64,000 nt of DNA from the NCBI RefSeq assembly GCF_000720485.1, contig NZ_JOAX01000013.1:1-64000 (forward strand), read 5' to 3'. Numbering within the stretch: the stretch's first letter is position 1; every line of letters starts with the position of its first letter. Origin of the DNA: Streptomyces ochraceiscleroticus. Its GTDB lineage: Bacteria; Actinomycetota; Actinomycetes; Streptomycetales; Streptomycetaceae. Positions 27,092 to 36,571 of the stretch are shown here, one piece after another. The notes under the pieces are model-generated. The model saw only the letters and a list, made by a program, of their open reading frames with translations. It was not told the DNA's origin and made no database searches. A program made the translations under genes and the position numbers.

Positions 27092-27907
27092 TTGAGCACC
27101 GGCGCGCCGCACCACGACAGCTTCTATGAGCCCATAGATGAGCACCGTTACAAGCCCACCCCGCACGCGAGCGGTGCCTGGGACGTCAATGAGCAGCACT
27201 TCAGCCCGCTCGGTGGTCTCATCGTGCACGCCATGGAGCGCCACCTGGCCGCGCGTCCGGACAGCGGGCTGGTCCTCGGGCGGATCAGCTTCGACATCCT
27301 CGGGCGCCTCGCGCTCGACGAGTGCGAGATCCGCGTGGAGACGCTGCGGCCCGGCCGTACGATCGAGCTGATCGAGGCCGTCGTACGGATCGCGGACCGC
27401 ACCGTGGTCCGGGCGCGCGCCTGGCTGCTCGCCGCCGTGGACACCACGGCCGTGGCCGGCGGCGCCGGTGGCCGGCTCCAGCCGCCCGAGTCGCTGCCCT
27501 CCTGGCCGCTGGCCTCCGTATGGCCCGGCGGGTACATCGCCTCCCTGGACGTCCGGCCGGTTACGCCGCCGCGGCCGGGCCGCACGACCGCCTGGGTATC
27601 GACGGATCTCGACCTCGTCGCGGGACAGCCCAGCAGTCCGCTGGCGTCCTACCTGGCCCTGGTCGACACCGCCAACGGCATCGCCGTGCGCGAGTCGCCC
27701 ACCGCCTGGATGTTCCCCAACGTCGACCTCACCGTGCACCTCCACCGCCGGCCGGAAGGGCGCTGGACCGGGCTGGACACCACCGTCACCTTCGGCGGCA
27801 CGGGCCAGGGCATCACCAGCACGGTCCTGCACGACATCAACGGCCCCGTCGGCCACGCACAGCAGATCCTCACCGTCCGCCCCCAGCCCACCGCCGACCC
27901 TGCGTAG
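27092..27907 (+). CDS. Acyl-CoA thioesterase family protein (double hotdog)
   Basis: A 271-residue protein built of two hotdog halves as in TesB-like thioesterases. The first half has the FSPLGGLIVHAMERHL and DILGRLALDECEIRVE strands; the second contains SSPLASYLALVDTANGIA and MFPNVDLTVHLHRRPEG. The start is TTG at 27092, with GAGGAG 10 bases upstream. Substrate unknown; it stands alone, downstream of a STAS gene and upstream of a hypothetical gene. Confidence 0.85.
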   Translation: MSTGAPHHDSFYEPIDEHRYKPTPHASGAWDVNEQHFSPLGGLIVHAMERHLAARPDSGLVLGRISFDILGRLALDECEIRVETLRPGRTIELIEAVVRIADRTVVRARAWLLAAVDTTAVAGGAGGRLQPPESLPSWPLASVWPGGYIASLDVRPVTPPRPGRTTAWVSTDLDLVAGQPSSPLASYLALVDTANGIAVRESPTAWMFPNVDLTVHLHRRPEGRWTGLDTTVTFGGTGQGITSTVLHDINGPVGHAQQILTVRPQPTADPA

Positions 27908-28115
27908 GACCGGGGTCGGCCGGGCGGCGCCTTTCGCTGCCGGCCCGGGGCCGTGCGAGACATCCCCGGGCCGGTCGTCGGCGGGCACCGGGCCGGTACT
28001 GGACGCGCGGAGACGAATGCCACGTCCCGGTCGTGACCTGCGTCATTTATCCGGAGAGTTCCGCTGGGTAACGTTCTGTGCGGCCTGCCCCCTCACCGAC
28101 TCGGAGGGCTCATCG

Positions 28116-28643
28116 GTGCCCACAGACCTCTCCCTGCTGATATCGGCGACGACCCGGTGGCTGACGTGCGCGTATCCGTCGAGTGGCGGCGCCATGAGCG
28201 CTGCCCTCACCGAAGCGCAGGCCCGGCAGGCCGTGACCGTCGCGGCGTGGCTGCGCTACCCGACGCCGATGGACGCCGCGCTGGTCTCGGTCACCGGCCC
28301 GGGCGGCTCGGGGCGTCTCGACTGGCTCACCGGCGCGGACGCCCCCGGACAGGACGACGAGGCGGAGCAGGCGTGGCGGTCGTGGGTGGACGAGGTCGTC
28401 GCGAGCTGGGCGGCGTCCCTGCTCGGTACGCCGGCCCTGGCCGAAACCGCGGTGACCGCGCTCGCCGACTCCTGGCACGCGACCGGGACGCCGGTCGAAT
28501 TCCGCCGCCTGGTCTCGCCCGGTGCCCACGACCAGCAGGCCGCCGCCCTGCTGCGCCACCCGGACCTGCTGGCCCCCCTGGCGGAACTCCACCACCCCGA
28601 ACTCCTCACCCGCCTGGACACCGACCGCGTACTCGACGGCTGA
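28116..28643 (+). CDS. Uncharacterised protein
   Basis: A 175-residue frame from GTG 28116 (GGAGGG 6 bases upstream), or 149 residues from ATG 28194. The protein is acidic and rich in Ala, Leu and Trp: EAEQAWRSWVDEVVASWAAS, GTPALAETAVTALADSWHAT and LLRHPDLLAPLAELHHPELL. No family recognised. Codon use fits the genome over the whole frame, supporting a real gene. Confidence 0.65.
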   Translation: MPTDLSLLISATTRWLTCAYPSSGGAMSAALTEAQARQAVTVAAWLRYPTPMDAALVSVTGPGGSGRLDWLTGADAPGQDDEAEQAWRSWVDEVVASWAASLLGTPALAETAVTALADSWHATGTPVEFRRLVSPGAHDQQAAALLRHPDLLAPLAELHHPELLTRLDTDRVLDG

Positions 28644-28763
28644 AGACGGCGGCCGTTGTACTGGAGCGTGGCGGCAACTCGCCTGCGCGCAGGCGACGTT
28701 CCCGAAATCCGCCAGGGGCGGACCCGTGGAGACGACGAAAGATCCCGCCTCTAAGATGGGCCG

Positions 28764-29198
28764 ATGGCATCGGTCAAGCAGGTCCAAATCACCTTCGACT
28801 GCGCGGAACCTGAGCGCGTCGCTCGTTTCTGGTGCGAGGTGTTGGGGTACGTCGTACCGCCGCCGCCGAAGGGGTTCGCTTCGTGGGACGCATTCGATCG
28901 CTCGCTGCCGCCCGAACGTCAGGGTGCGGCGTTCGCCTGCATGGATCCCTCGGGGGTGGGCCCGAGACTGTTCTTCCAGCGCGTTCCCGAAGGCAAGGTC
29001 GTCAAGAACCGGGTGCATCTTGACGTACGGGTCGGCACCGGGCTCGTGGGCGAGGAGCGGGTGGCCGCACTCGAGGCCGAATGCGCACGGCTGATCGAGC
29101 TCGGCGCGGTACGCCTGCAGCTCCTGCGTGCCGATGGCTTCAACGAGTCGTGCCTCCTGATGCAGGACATCGAGGGCAACGAGTTCTGTCTCGACTGA
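28764..29198 (+). CDS. VOC-family glyoxalase-like protein
   Basis: A 144-residue protein of the vicinal oxygen chelate superfamily, glyoxalase-like group. It starts VKQVQITFDCAEPERVARFW, the typical first half-module, and ends CLLMQDIEGNEFCLD, the usual last strand with the EGNEFC motif. KNRVHLDVRVG is in the second module. It probably binds a small ligand or antibiotic; a metal site is not complete to my eye. Stands alone, convergent with the ECF sigma gene. Confidence 0.9.
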   Translation: MASVKQVQITFDCAEPERVARFWCEVLGYVVPPPPKGFASWDAFDRSLPPERQGAAFACMDPSGVGPRLFFQRVPEGKVVKNRVHLDVRVGTGLVGEERVAALEAECARLIELGAVRLQLLRADGFNESCLLMQDIEGNEFCLD

Positions 29199-29246
29199 GT
29201 GGCCGCGGACGCGGTACCTCCGAGAGCCGACCGGTGCGGTTCGCCG

Positions 29247-30413
29247 TCATTGACATCGGCGGGTGTTGAGCCGGGCGACCTGGCGCGTCAGGTGGTCGCG
29301 CTCGGCGAGGTCGGATGCCTTGTGGGCCGCCTCGGCGTACATCCGGGCCGCCGTCGCCGGGTCGCCGTCGCGCTCGTGGAGGTACGCCGCCACCGCGGTG
29401 TGGCGGGGCAGTGAGGCGTCCAGCTCGGCGAGCGCCGCCAGGCCGGCGCGCGGTCCGTCGGCCTCGCCGACGGCGACCGCGCGGTTGAGCCGGACGATGG
29501 GGCTGTCGGTCAGGCGCGTGAGCTCGTCGTACCACTCGACGATCTGCACCCAGTCGGTCTCCTCGGCGGTGGGCGCGTCGGCGTGGAGTGCCGCGATGGC
29601 GGCCTGGGCCTGGAACTCGCCCAGCCGGTCGCGGGCGAGGGCCGCCTGGAGGATCCCGACGCCCTCGGCGATCAACGCGGTGTCCCACCGGCCGCGGTCC
29701 TGCTCGGCGAGCGGCACCAGGCTGCCGTCGGGCGCGGTGCGGGCGGCGCGCCGGGCGTGGTGGAGCAGCATGAGGGCGAGCAGCCCCGCCACCTCCGGGT
29801 GGTCGATCGCGGCCGCGAGCTGCCGGGTGAGCCGGATGGCCTCGGCGGCGAGGTCGACATCGCCGGAGTAGCCCTCGTTGAAGACCAGGTAGAGGACGCG
29901 CAGCACGGTGGCGACATCGCCGGGCTGGTCGAATCGCACATGAGAGACGGTGCGCTTGGCCCGGCTGATGCGTTGCGCCATGGTCGCCTCGGGCACCAGG
30001 TATGCCTGGGCGATCTGACGGGTGGTCAGCCCGCCGACGGCGCGCAGCGTGAGCGCGACCGCGGACGCCGGTGTCAGCGACGGGTGGGCGCACAGGAAGT
30101 AGAGCTGGAGCGTGTCGTCCACCGCGGGCGCGGGCCCGGGATCCGGCTCCTCCTCGACGCGGTCCTCACGCCGGCGGCGGGCGGCGTCGGCGCGGGTCGC
30201 GTCGAGGAACTTGCGCCAGGCCACGGTGACCAGCCAGCCCTTCGCATCCCGCGGAGGGCCGGCCGGCCAGACGCGGAGCGCCTCGACGAGCGCGTCCTGC
30301 ACGGCGTCCTCGGCCGCCGCGAAGTCGGCTCCGCGGCGGACGAGGACGGTGAGCACGCTCGGCGTGAGGCTCCTCAGCAGGGCCTCGTTCAGCTGCGTCA
30401 CCTGAGAGGTCAC
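29247..30413 (-). CDS. ECF42-type RNA polymerase sigma factor with C-terminal extension
   Basis: A 388-residue sigma factor. Residues 1-170 hold regions 2 and 4 (FAAAEDAVQDALVEALRVWP; RQIAQAYLVPEATMAQRISR). The long C-terminal TPR-like domain, with NEGYSGDVDLAAEAIRLTRQ and QFQAQAAIAALHADAPT-type helices, marks the ECF42 group. The GTG start overlaps the stop of the YCII/DGPF gene by four bases (GTGA), so the pair is translationally coupled. ECF42 factors lack an anti-sigma and are thought to be controlled through their own extension; the DGPF gene is their usual target. Confidence 0.93.
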   Translation of the reverse strand: MTSQVTQLNEALLRSLTPSVLTVLVRRGADFAAAEDAVQDALVEALRVWPAGPPRDAKGWLVTVAWRKFLDATRADAARRRREDRVEEEPDPGPAPAVDDTLQLYFLCAHPSLTPASAVALTLRAVGGLTTRQIAQAYLVPEATMAQRISRAKRTVSHVRFDQPGDVATVLRVLYLVFNEGYSGDVDLAAEAIRLTRQLAAAIDHPEVAGLLALMLLHHARRAARTAPDGSLVPLAEQDRGRWDTALIAEGVGILQAALARDRLGEFQAQAAIAALHADAPTAEETDWVQIVEWYDELTRLTDSPIVRLNRAVAVGEADGPRAGLAALAELDASLPRHTAVAAYLHERDGDPATAARMYAEAAHKASDLAERDHLTRQVARLNTRRCQ

Positions 30414-30817
30414 TCCGTGATGGTGGGCGGCGCGGTCAGGAACGGGCGCAGCTCCAGCCACTCGTGGATCGGCTTGCCGCCGGCCCCCGGCGCGGCCGAC
30501 AGCTCCCCGGCCAGCTCCACGGCGCGCTCGTAGCTGTCGACGTCGATGATCATCCAGCCGGCGATGAGGTCCTTGGTCTCCGCGAACGGTCCGTCGGTGA
30601 CCGGCGGGCGCCCCTCGCCGTCGTATCGGACCCACGCCCCCTCGGGGGCGAGCGCCTGACCGTCGACGAACTCGCCGGTCTTCTCCAGCCGCGCCGCGAA
30701 GTCGTTCATGTACTGCATGTGGGCCGAGATCTCCTCCGGCGTCCACTGGTCCATCGGCACGTCGTTGGCCGGAGCCGGGGCGCCGCGGTAGTGCTTCAGC
30801 AGCAGGTACTTGGCCAT
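30410..30817 (-). CDS. YCII/DGPF-domain protein linked to the ECF42 sigma factor
   Basis: A 135-residue alpha/beta-barrel protein. The family name motif appears as TDGPFAETKDLIAGWMIIDV around residue 80, and the start KYLLLKHYRGAP is typical. The role of DGPF proteins is not established, though they are regular partners and targets of ECF42 factors. GAGGAGAACC precedes the ATG complementing 30815-30817. First gene of the pair. Confidence 0.93.
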   Translation of the reverse strand: MAKYLLLKHYRGAPAPANDVPMDQWTPEEISAHMQYMNDFAARLEKTGEFVDGQALAPEGAWVRYDGEGRPPVTDGPFAETKDLIAGWMIIDVDSYERAVELAGELSAAPGAGGKPIHEWLELRPFLTAPPTITE

Positions 30818-30953
30818 CGTGGTTCTCCTCGGTTCTGGTGCGGCCCATTGTGGTCGCCTTCACCCCGGGGACGGAGCCGGACGCGGGTTCTCGACATCGC
30901 CGTCCGATGATTTTTGGGCGCTTGTGGATGCGCTTCGGTGAGCCGTCTCGCGG

Positions 30954-32564
30954 TCACTCGACGGTGACGACCACCGAGTGGTGGCCCGTCGCGCCGTCGG
31001 GGACGGGCGGAGCGCGGTGTGCGGACTGGGTCTTTCCGGTGCGGTCCGTGGCGCGGACCGTGAGGGTGTGGGTACCGGGGGTCGCCCGCCACGGGAAAGA
31101 CCACTGGCGCCAGGTGTCGCGGCTGTCCTCGGCAGCGAGACCGGCCCGCCGCCACGGCCCGTCGTCGATCCGCACATCGACCCGGTCGATGCCGCGGTGC
31201 TGCGCCCACGCGATGCCCGCGATCATGACCGTGCCGGCCCCTGGCCGGGCGCCGGGCCTGGGAGTGTCGATGCGGGACTGCGTCTTGACGGGCGCCTCGC
31301 GGGCCCACGCCCGCTCGACCCAGTACGCGTCGTAGGCGTCGAAGGTGGTGAGCTCGATGTCCTCGATCCATTTGCAGGCCGAGACGTAGCCGTACAGGCC
31401 GGGGACGACCATCCGTACCGGAAAGCCGTGCTCGAACGGCAGCGGCCGGCCGTTCATGCCCAGCGCCAGCAGCGCGTCCCGGCCGTCCATGACGTCCTCG
31501 ACCGGACTGCCGATCGTCATGCCGTCCACCGACCGTGCCACGAGCTGGTCGGCCGGCCCGCCCCGGGACGGCGGCCGGACGCCGCATTCCCGGAGCAGCT
31601 CCGCCAGCGGAACGCCGATCCACCGCGCGTTGCCCACGTATGGGCCGCCGACCTCGTTGGACACACAGGCGAGGGTGATGTCGCGTTCGATCAGGTCGCG
31701 TTGGAGGAGATCGTCGAAGGTCAGCGTCAGCGGCGCGGTGACGCCCTTGCCGTGGATGCGCAGCCGCCAGGTCGTGGCGTCGACCTTGGGGACGAGGATC
31801 GCCGTGTCGACCCGGTAGAAGTCCTTCGAGGGGGTGCGGAACGGGCCGAGGCCCGGGACGCGAAGCCGGGCTCCCCGCGGGACGGGAGGCGCGGGGGACG
31901 CCGGCGGGGGCAGGACGACGCGGTTCCGGGAGGCGAGCGCGTCCCTGCCCGAGCTGCTGAGCGTGCGGCCCAGCGCGCCGACGCCGGTGGAGGCCGCCGC
32001 CGCGGCCCCGGCTGCGAGGAGGAAGCCACGGCGGTCCCAGCCCTTGCCTGCCACGGGTGTTTCCCCGGCCGTCGCCTCCGGTTCCGATGCCGTACGTGCC
32101 CGCAGCCGCCCGGCGAACCAGTACAGCAGGCCGCTGCCCGCCACCGCCCCGACCAGCGACGGCAGCGCGTCGACGGTGCCTCCGTCCGGCCGGCTCACCG
32201 CGGCCACCGCCCCGACCACGCCGAACAGCAGGACGCCCGCCGCGCCCAGCCGTCGGTGGCGCAGCGCGAGGACGCCCAGCGCGAGCGCGAGCAGCACCAG
32301 TACGGCCAGGATGCCGAGCTGGAGGACGAGCTTGTCCGCCGTCCCGAAGGACCGGATCGCCCACTCCTTCACCGGCGCCGGGGTCAGGTCGATCGCCGCG
32401 CCGCCCACCGCCACGACCGGGCCGGCCTGCGGCCCCACCGCCGCCGACGCCAGCTCGGCGACGGCCAGCGCCGCGTACCCGGCGAGCAGCCCGCTCACCG
32501 CCCCCGCCGCCGTCACCCGCAGCCGGGCGCCGCGCACCCCTGGTACGTCCCGATCCCTGCTCAC
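30954..32564 (-). CDS. Membrane-anchored molybdopterin oxidoreductase (sulfite oxidase family)
   Basis: A 536-residue protein with about four N-terminal transmembrane helices (residues 10-165), then a twin-arginine-like [17 protein letters not shown] segment, then the sulfite-oxidase-type Mo domain with the Mo-ligand Cys in [10 protein letters not shown], and finally the Mo-co dimerisation domain. It should act outside the membrane. The GTG start complements 32562-32564. Divergent from ctaD across 92 bases, which suggests a link to respiration. Substrate not known. Confidence 0.92.
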   Translation of the reverse strand: MSRDRDVPGVRGARLRVTAAGAVSGLLAGYAALAVAELASAAVGPQAGPVVAVGGAAIDLTPAPVKEWAIRSFGTADKLVLQLGILAVLVLLALALGVLALRHRRLGAAGVLLFGVVGAVAAVSRPDGGTVDALPSLVGAVAGSGLLYWFAGRLRARTASEPEATAGETPVAGKGWDRRGFLLAAGAAAAASTGVGALGRTLSSSGRDALASRNRVVLPPPASPAPPVPRGARLRVPGLGPFRTPSKDFYRVDTAILVPKVDATTWRLRIHGKGVTAPLTLTFDDLLQRDLIERDITLACVSNEVGGPYVGNARWIGVPLAELLRECGVRPPSRGGPADQLVARSVDGMTIGSPVEDVMDGRDALLALGMNGRPLPFEHGFPVRMVVPGLYGYVSACKWIEDIELTTFDAYDAYWVERAWAREAPVKTQSRIDTPRPGARPGAGTVMIAGIAWAQHRGIDRVDVRIDDGPWRRAGLAAEDSRDTWRQWSFPWRATPGTHTLTVRATDRTGKTQSAHRAPPVPDGATGHHSVVVTVE

Positions 32565-32656
32565 ACACGAATTGTCCCGCCGACCGGGCGGATTTTCCCC
32601 CGCGGCGCGGGGCACTCGGGCACGGTCGATGCGGCGTGTTCCCGGGAGGCGAGTCT

Positions 32657-34306
32657 GTGACCGAACTGGCGGACGGCGCGGTGCGGCCGGTGTACCGGCC
32701 GGCCCCGCCGCTGGGCAGGCGACTGCTCCGGCTGACGAAGACAACCGATCACAAGGTGATCGGCAATCTGTACCTGGTGACGTCCTTCTGTTTCTTCCTC
32801 CTCGGCGGCCTGCTCGCGCTGCTCATGCGCGCCGAACTGGCGCGGCCGGGACTGCAGATCGTCGATGAGCACCTCTACAACCAGCTCTTCACGATCCACG
32901 GCACGGTCATGATGCTGCTCTTCGCCACCCCGCTCTTCGCGGGCTTCGCGAACGCCGTCATGCCGCTCCAGATCGGCGCGCCGGACGTGGCCTTCCCCCG
33001 CCTGAACGCGCTGTCGTACTGGATGTACCTCTTCGGCGGCCTGATGGTGGTGAGCGGATTCCTGGTGCCCGGCGGGGCCGCGGCCTTCGGCTGGTTCGCG
33101 TACGCGCCGCTGAACGGGGCCGTCCGGTCACCGGGCGCCGGCGGCGACCTGTGGACGATGGGCCTGGTCGTGGCGGGTGTGTCCACCACGCTCGGCGCGG
33201 TCAACTTCATCACCACCATCATGTGCCTGCGCGCGCCCGGCATGACCATGTTCCGGATGCCGATCTTCACCTGGAACGTGCTCTTCACTTCGATCCTCGT
33301 GCTCCCCGCCTTCCCGGTGCTCACGGCGGCGCTGCTGGCGCTGGAGGCGGACCGGAAGTTCGGCGCGCACGTCTTCGACGCGGCCAACGGCGGGGCGATC
33401 CTGTGGCAGCACCTGTTCTGGTTCTTCGGCCACCCCGAGGTGTACATCGTCGCGCTGCCGTTCTTCGGCATCGTGACGGAGATCCTGCCGGTCTTCTCCC
33501 GCAAGCCGGTCTTCGGATACGTCGGGCTGATCGGCGCGACCGTCGCGATCACGATGCTGTCGGCCGTGGTCTGGGCGCACCACATGTTCGCCACCGGCGC
33601 GGTGCTGCTGCCGTTCTTCTCCCTGATGTCGTTCCTCATCGCGGTGCCCACCGGGGTGAAGTTCTTCAACTGGATCGGGACCATGTACCGCGGGTCCCTC
33701 TCCTTCGAGCCGCCGATGCTGTGGGCGGTCGGCTTCCTCGTGACGTTCCTGCTCGGCGGGCTCAGCGGCGTACTGATCGCCTCGCCGCCGCTGGACTTCC
33801 ACCTCACCGACTCGTACTTCATCGTGGCGCATCTGCACTATGTGCTGTTCGGGACGGTCGTGTTCGCGATGTTCGGCGGCTTCTACTTCTGGTGGCCCAA
33901 GCTGACCGGGAAGATGCTGGACGAGCGGCTCGGCAAGATCCACTTCTGGACGCTCTTCGTGGGCTTCCAGACCACCTTCCTCGTCCAGCACTGGCTCGGC
34001 GAGAACGGCATGCCGCGGCGCTACGCCGACTACCTCGCGGCCGACGGCTTCACGGTCCTGAACACCGTCTCGTCCATCGGCGCGTTTCTGCTCGGCACCT
34101 CGACGCTGCCGTTCCTGTACAACGTGTGGAAGACCGCGAAGTACGGCACGCGCGTCGGCACCGACGATCCGTGGGGCTACGGCCGGTCGCTGGAGTGGGC
34201 CACCTCCTGCCCGCCGCCGCGGCACAACTTCGTCGCCCTGCCGCGCATCCGCTCCGAGTCGCCGGCCTTCGACCTGCACCACCCGGAGAAGGAGTGGCAC
34301 ACATGA
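32657..34306 (+). CDS. ctaD: Cytochrome c oxidase subunit I, CtaD paralogue
   Basis: Haem-copper oxidase core subunit, 549 residues, about 12 transmembrane helices. All metal ligands are present: low-spin haem His in FTIHGTVMM, CuB His and the cross-linked Tyr in FFGHPEVYI, the CuB pair in VWAHHMF and the haem a3/low-spin pair in [10 protein letters not shown]. The GTG start has GGGAGGCG 7 bases upstream. Only ctaF follows; no subunit II, III or bc1 iron-sulfur gene is nearby. Likely an extra copy beside the main ctaCDFE-qcrCAB cluster. Confidence 0.96.
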   Translation: MTELADGAVRPVYRPAPPLGRRLLRLTKTTDHKVIGNLYLVTSFCFFLLGGLLALLMRAELARPGLQIVDEHLYNQLFTIHGTVMMLLFATPLFAGFANAVMPLQIGAPDVAFPRLNALSYWMYLFGGLMVVSGFLVPGGAAAFGWFAYAPLNGAVRSPGAGGDLWTMGLVVAGVSTTLGAVNFITTIMCLRAPGMTMFRMPIFTWNVLFTSILVLPAFPVLTAALLALEADRKFGAHVFDAANGGAILWQHLFWFFGHPEVYIVALPFFGIVTEILPVFSRKPVFGYVGLIGATVAITMLSAVVWAHHMFATGAVLLPFFSLMSFLIAVPTGVKFFNWIGTMYRGSLSFEPPMLWAVGFLVTFLLGGLSGVLIASPPLDFHLTDSYFIVAHLHYVLFGTVVFAMFGGFYFWWPKLTGKMLDERLGKIHFWTLFVGFQTTFLVQHWLGENGMPRRYADYLAADGFTVLNTVSSIGAFLLGTSTLPFLYNVWKTAKYGTRVGTDDPWGYGRSLEWATSCPPPRHNFVALPRIRSESPAFDLHHPEKEWHT

Positions 34307-34340
34307 GGACGGAGGCGCTGACATGAAGACGGAGGCGCTG
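34301..34340. repeat. 20-bp tandem duplication of the ctaF start
   Basis: Two copies of ACATGA(G/A)GACGGAGGCGCTG lie at 34301-34320 and 34321-34340 with one mismatch. The first copy has an ATG overlapping the ctaD stop and encodes MRTEALT then stop; the second is the real ctaF start MKTEAL. Confidence 0.85.
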
Positions 34341-34724
34341 CTCTTCGCCGGTGTGGCGGGCTTCTTCGCCATCACCGCGGGCTTCTACGGCAGGTACGGG
34401 CACGACCCCGCGGGCACCAGCGTGCTGATCGTCGCCTGCCTGATGGCCGCGCTGGTCGCCTTCTTCCTGGCCGTCCAGTACCGGCGGCGCGGGCGGCGGG
34501 CGCAGGACCGCCGCGACGCCGAGGTGGCCGACACCGCCGGGCCGCTGGACTTCTTCCCGCCCGCCAGCCCCTGGCCCCTCGTCGTCGCCGCCGGCTTCAC
34601 GGTCATCGCGCTCGGGGTCGTCTTCGGGCTGTGGCTGGCGCTGCTCGGCGCCGGGGTACTGGCCCTCGGCGTCTTCGAGATGGTGTTCCAGTATGCGGGG
34701 CGTCAGGACCGACAGGACCGCTAG
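34323..34724 (+). CDS. ctaF: Cytochrome c oxidase subunit IV, CtaF
   Basis: A 133-residue membrane protein with four hydrophobic helices in two pairs (about residues 6-22, 33-50, 86-102 and 104-122), the layout of actinobacterial CtaF. It stabilises subunit I. It starts 16 bases after the ctaD stop because of a 20-bp duplication. The last codons QDRQDR come from a short tandem repeat running past the stop. Confidence 0.93.
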   Translation: MKTEALLFAGVAGFFAITAGFYGRYGHDPAGTSVLIVACLMAALVAFFLAVQYRRRGRRAQDRRDAEVADTAGPLDFFPPASPWPLVVAAGFTVIALGVVFGLWLALLGAGVLALGVFEMVFQYAGRQDRQDR

Positions 34725-34739
34725 GACCCGTGAGGACCG
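34704..34739. repeat. 9-bp degenerate tandem repeats at the ctaF stop
   Basis: AGGACC recurs at 34705, 34714, 34723 and 34733. The units CAGGACCGA, CAGGACCGC and TAGGACCCG read through the stop codon TAG at 34722-34724; a TGA follows at 34731-34733. Confidence 0.75.
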
Positions 34740-34748
34740 TCATGGCCG

Positions 34749-36431
34749 TCAGGAGTCCGGCGACCGCGAGCCGCCCGTCGGCCGGCCGCGCAGCTCACGG
34801 CCGGACTCCCGGGAATCCGCGCGCGGTTGCGAGCCCGCCGCGAACCAATGGCTGAGCGCGGACCGCAGCCGCCCGGCCTCGACGCCTTCACCGGCACCCT
34901 CCACGGCACCGTCACCGGACCCGTCCCGCCCGGCCGCCGGCAGCGGGGGAGGGGCCGGCATACTGCCGTACAGCACCACGTACCGCTCCTCGTCGCCCAC
35001 CGGCCGGTGCTCCTCCTCGTAACCGCCCTCGACCGTCTGGCGCATCCGCCCGGTCTCCTCGCCCTCGGCCAGCCGTGCCAGCTCGGCTTCGCGCAGCGCC
35101 AGGCACACCCGCTTGACCACCACGAACACCAGGACGGGCAGCACGATCAACGCCGTCCGCAGCACCCAGGTCAGCGCGTTGAGGGAGATGCCGAACGCGG
35201 CGGCCGCCACGTCGTTGCCGCCGGCCAGCAGCAGTACCGCGTACGCGCTGACCGCCGCCGCGCCGAGCGCCGTGCGCACGGGCCGGTCGCGCGGCCGGTC
35301 GCACAGATGGTGCTCGCGCCGGTCACCGGTCACCCACGCCTCGGCGAACGGGTAGGCGTACAGCAGCGCGAACATCGCGAGCGGCAGCACCACGGCCGGG
35401 AGCAGCACGTTCCACATGAGGGTGTGGCCGGCGACCGACGTCTCCCACGGCGGTACGAGCCGCAGCGCACCCTCCAGGAAGCCGACGTACCAGTCCGGCT
35501 GGGCGCCGGTGGACGCCTGGTCCGGCCGGTAAGGGCCGTACACCCAGACCGGGTTGATCTGCGCCACCCCGCCGAGAAACGCCGTCACACCGAAGACCAT
35601 CAGGGACAGACCGCCCGACGTGGCCATGAACTGGGGGAAGAGGGGCTTGCCGACCACATTGCGATTGGTGCGGCCCGGAGCCGCCCACTGGGTGTGCTTG
35701 AGGTAGAAGACCAGGATCAGATGGACGGTGACCAGGGCCAGGATCAGGCCCGGCAGCAGAAGGATGTGCGCCCCGTACAGCCGGGGGATCACATCGTGTC
35801 CGGGGAACTCCGCGCCGAAGACGAACATGCTGATGTACGACCCGACGAGCGGCAGCGACAGCATGATGCCCTGCGCGATCCGCAGTCCGGTGCCCGACAG
35901 CAGGTCGTCGGGGAGCGAGTAGCCGGCGAAGCCTTCCGCGAGCGCCAGCAGGAAGAGCGTCACCCCGATCATCCAGTTCACCTCGCGGGGCTTGCGGAAT
36001 GCCCCGGTGAAGAAGACCCGCAGCAGGTGGACGCCGATCGCCGCGAGGAAGACGAGCGCGGCCCAGTGGTGCATCTGCCGGATCAGCAGCCCGCCGCGGA
36101 CGTCGAAGCTGATGTGCAGGGTGGAGTCGAACGCCTCGGACATGCGGACACCGGAGAGGGGCGTGTACGAGCCGTGGTACACCACCTCGTGCATGCCGGG
36201 CTTGAAGAAGAGCGTGAGGTAGACCCCCGTCAGCACCAGCACGATCAGGCTGTAGAGGGCCAGTTCGCCCAGAAGGAACGACCAGTGGTCGGGGAACGGC
36301 TTGCGCAGCAGCCCGCCGCCCTCGGCGACCGGCAGCCGGGCGTCCAGCGCCTCCGTGGTGCGGCCGGCGGCCTGCCTCGTTTTCTGCTTCACGGCGCGTG
36401 CCTTCAGGCGGGACCGCCGGAAGAAGATCAT
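34749..36431 (-). CDS. qcrB: Cytochrome bc1 cytochrome b subunit, QcrB paralogue
   Basis: A 560-residue menaquinol-oxidising cytochrome b. Haem ligands are in RQMHHWAALVFLAAIGVHLL and YGAHILLLPG with VHLILVFYLKHTQ. The quinol-site segment QPDWYVGFLEGALRLVPPWE matches the actinobacterial PPWE version. The C-terminus after residue 450 is long and hydrophilic, rich in Gly, Glu and Arg. ATG complements 36429-36431 after GGAGG. It is convergent with ctaD/ctaF; no qcrA or qcrC is present, so it must use subunits from elsewhere or form a reduced complex. Confidence 0.94.
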   Translation of the reverse strand: MIFFRRSRLKARAVKQKTRQAAGRTTEALDARLPVAEGGGLLRKPFPDHWSFLLGELALYSLIVLVLTGVYLTLFFKPGMHEVVYHGSYTPLSGVRMSEAFDSTLHISFDVRGGLLIRQMHHWAALVFLAAIGVHLLRVFFTGAFRKPREVNWMIGVTLFLLALAEGFAGYSLPDDLLSGTGLRIAQGIMLSLPLVGSYISMFVFGAEFPGHDVIPRLYGAHILLLPGLILALVTVHLILVFYLKHTQWAAPGRTNRNVVGKPLFPQFMATSGGLSLMVFGVTAFLGGVAQINPVWVYGPYRPDQASTGAQPDWYVGFLEGALRLVPPWETSVAGHTLMWNVLLPAVVLPLAMFALLYAYPFAEAWVTGDRREHHLCDRPRDRPVRTALGAAAVSAYAVLLLAGGNDVAAAAFGISLNALTWVLRTALIVLPVLVFVVVKRVCLALREAELARLAEGEETGRMRQTVEGGYEEEHRPVGDEERYVVLYGSMPAPPPLPAAGRDGSGDGAVEGAGEGVEAGRLRSALSHWFAAGSQPRADSRESGRELRGRPTGGSRSPDS

Positions 36432-36571
36432 GCCAACTCCTCCCTGTCCGGGCGTCCCTGACGCTGTGCCCGCCAGGTACCCACGAGGACGTGTAGCCGC
36501 TTGTCGGCCGGCCACGCAGGACGGGAGAAAACCGCTGGCCGGAGCGGTGGTCTTGTGGCAGCGTCCGCGCC

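Noticed and set aside
33128-34375. His/Arg/Glu-rich minus-strand frame opposite ctaD
   Set aside because: Its composition is that of an antisense frame and it overlaps a clear haem-copper oxidase gene.
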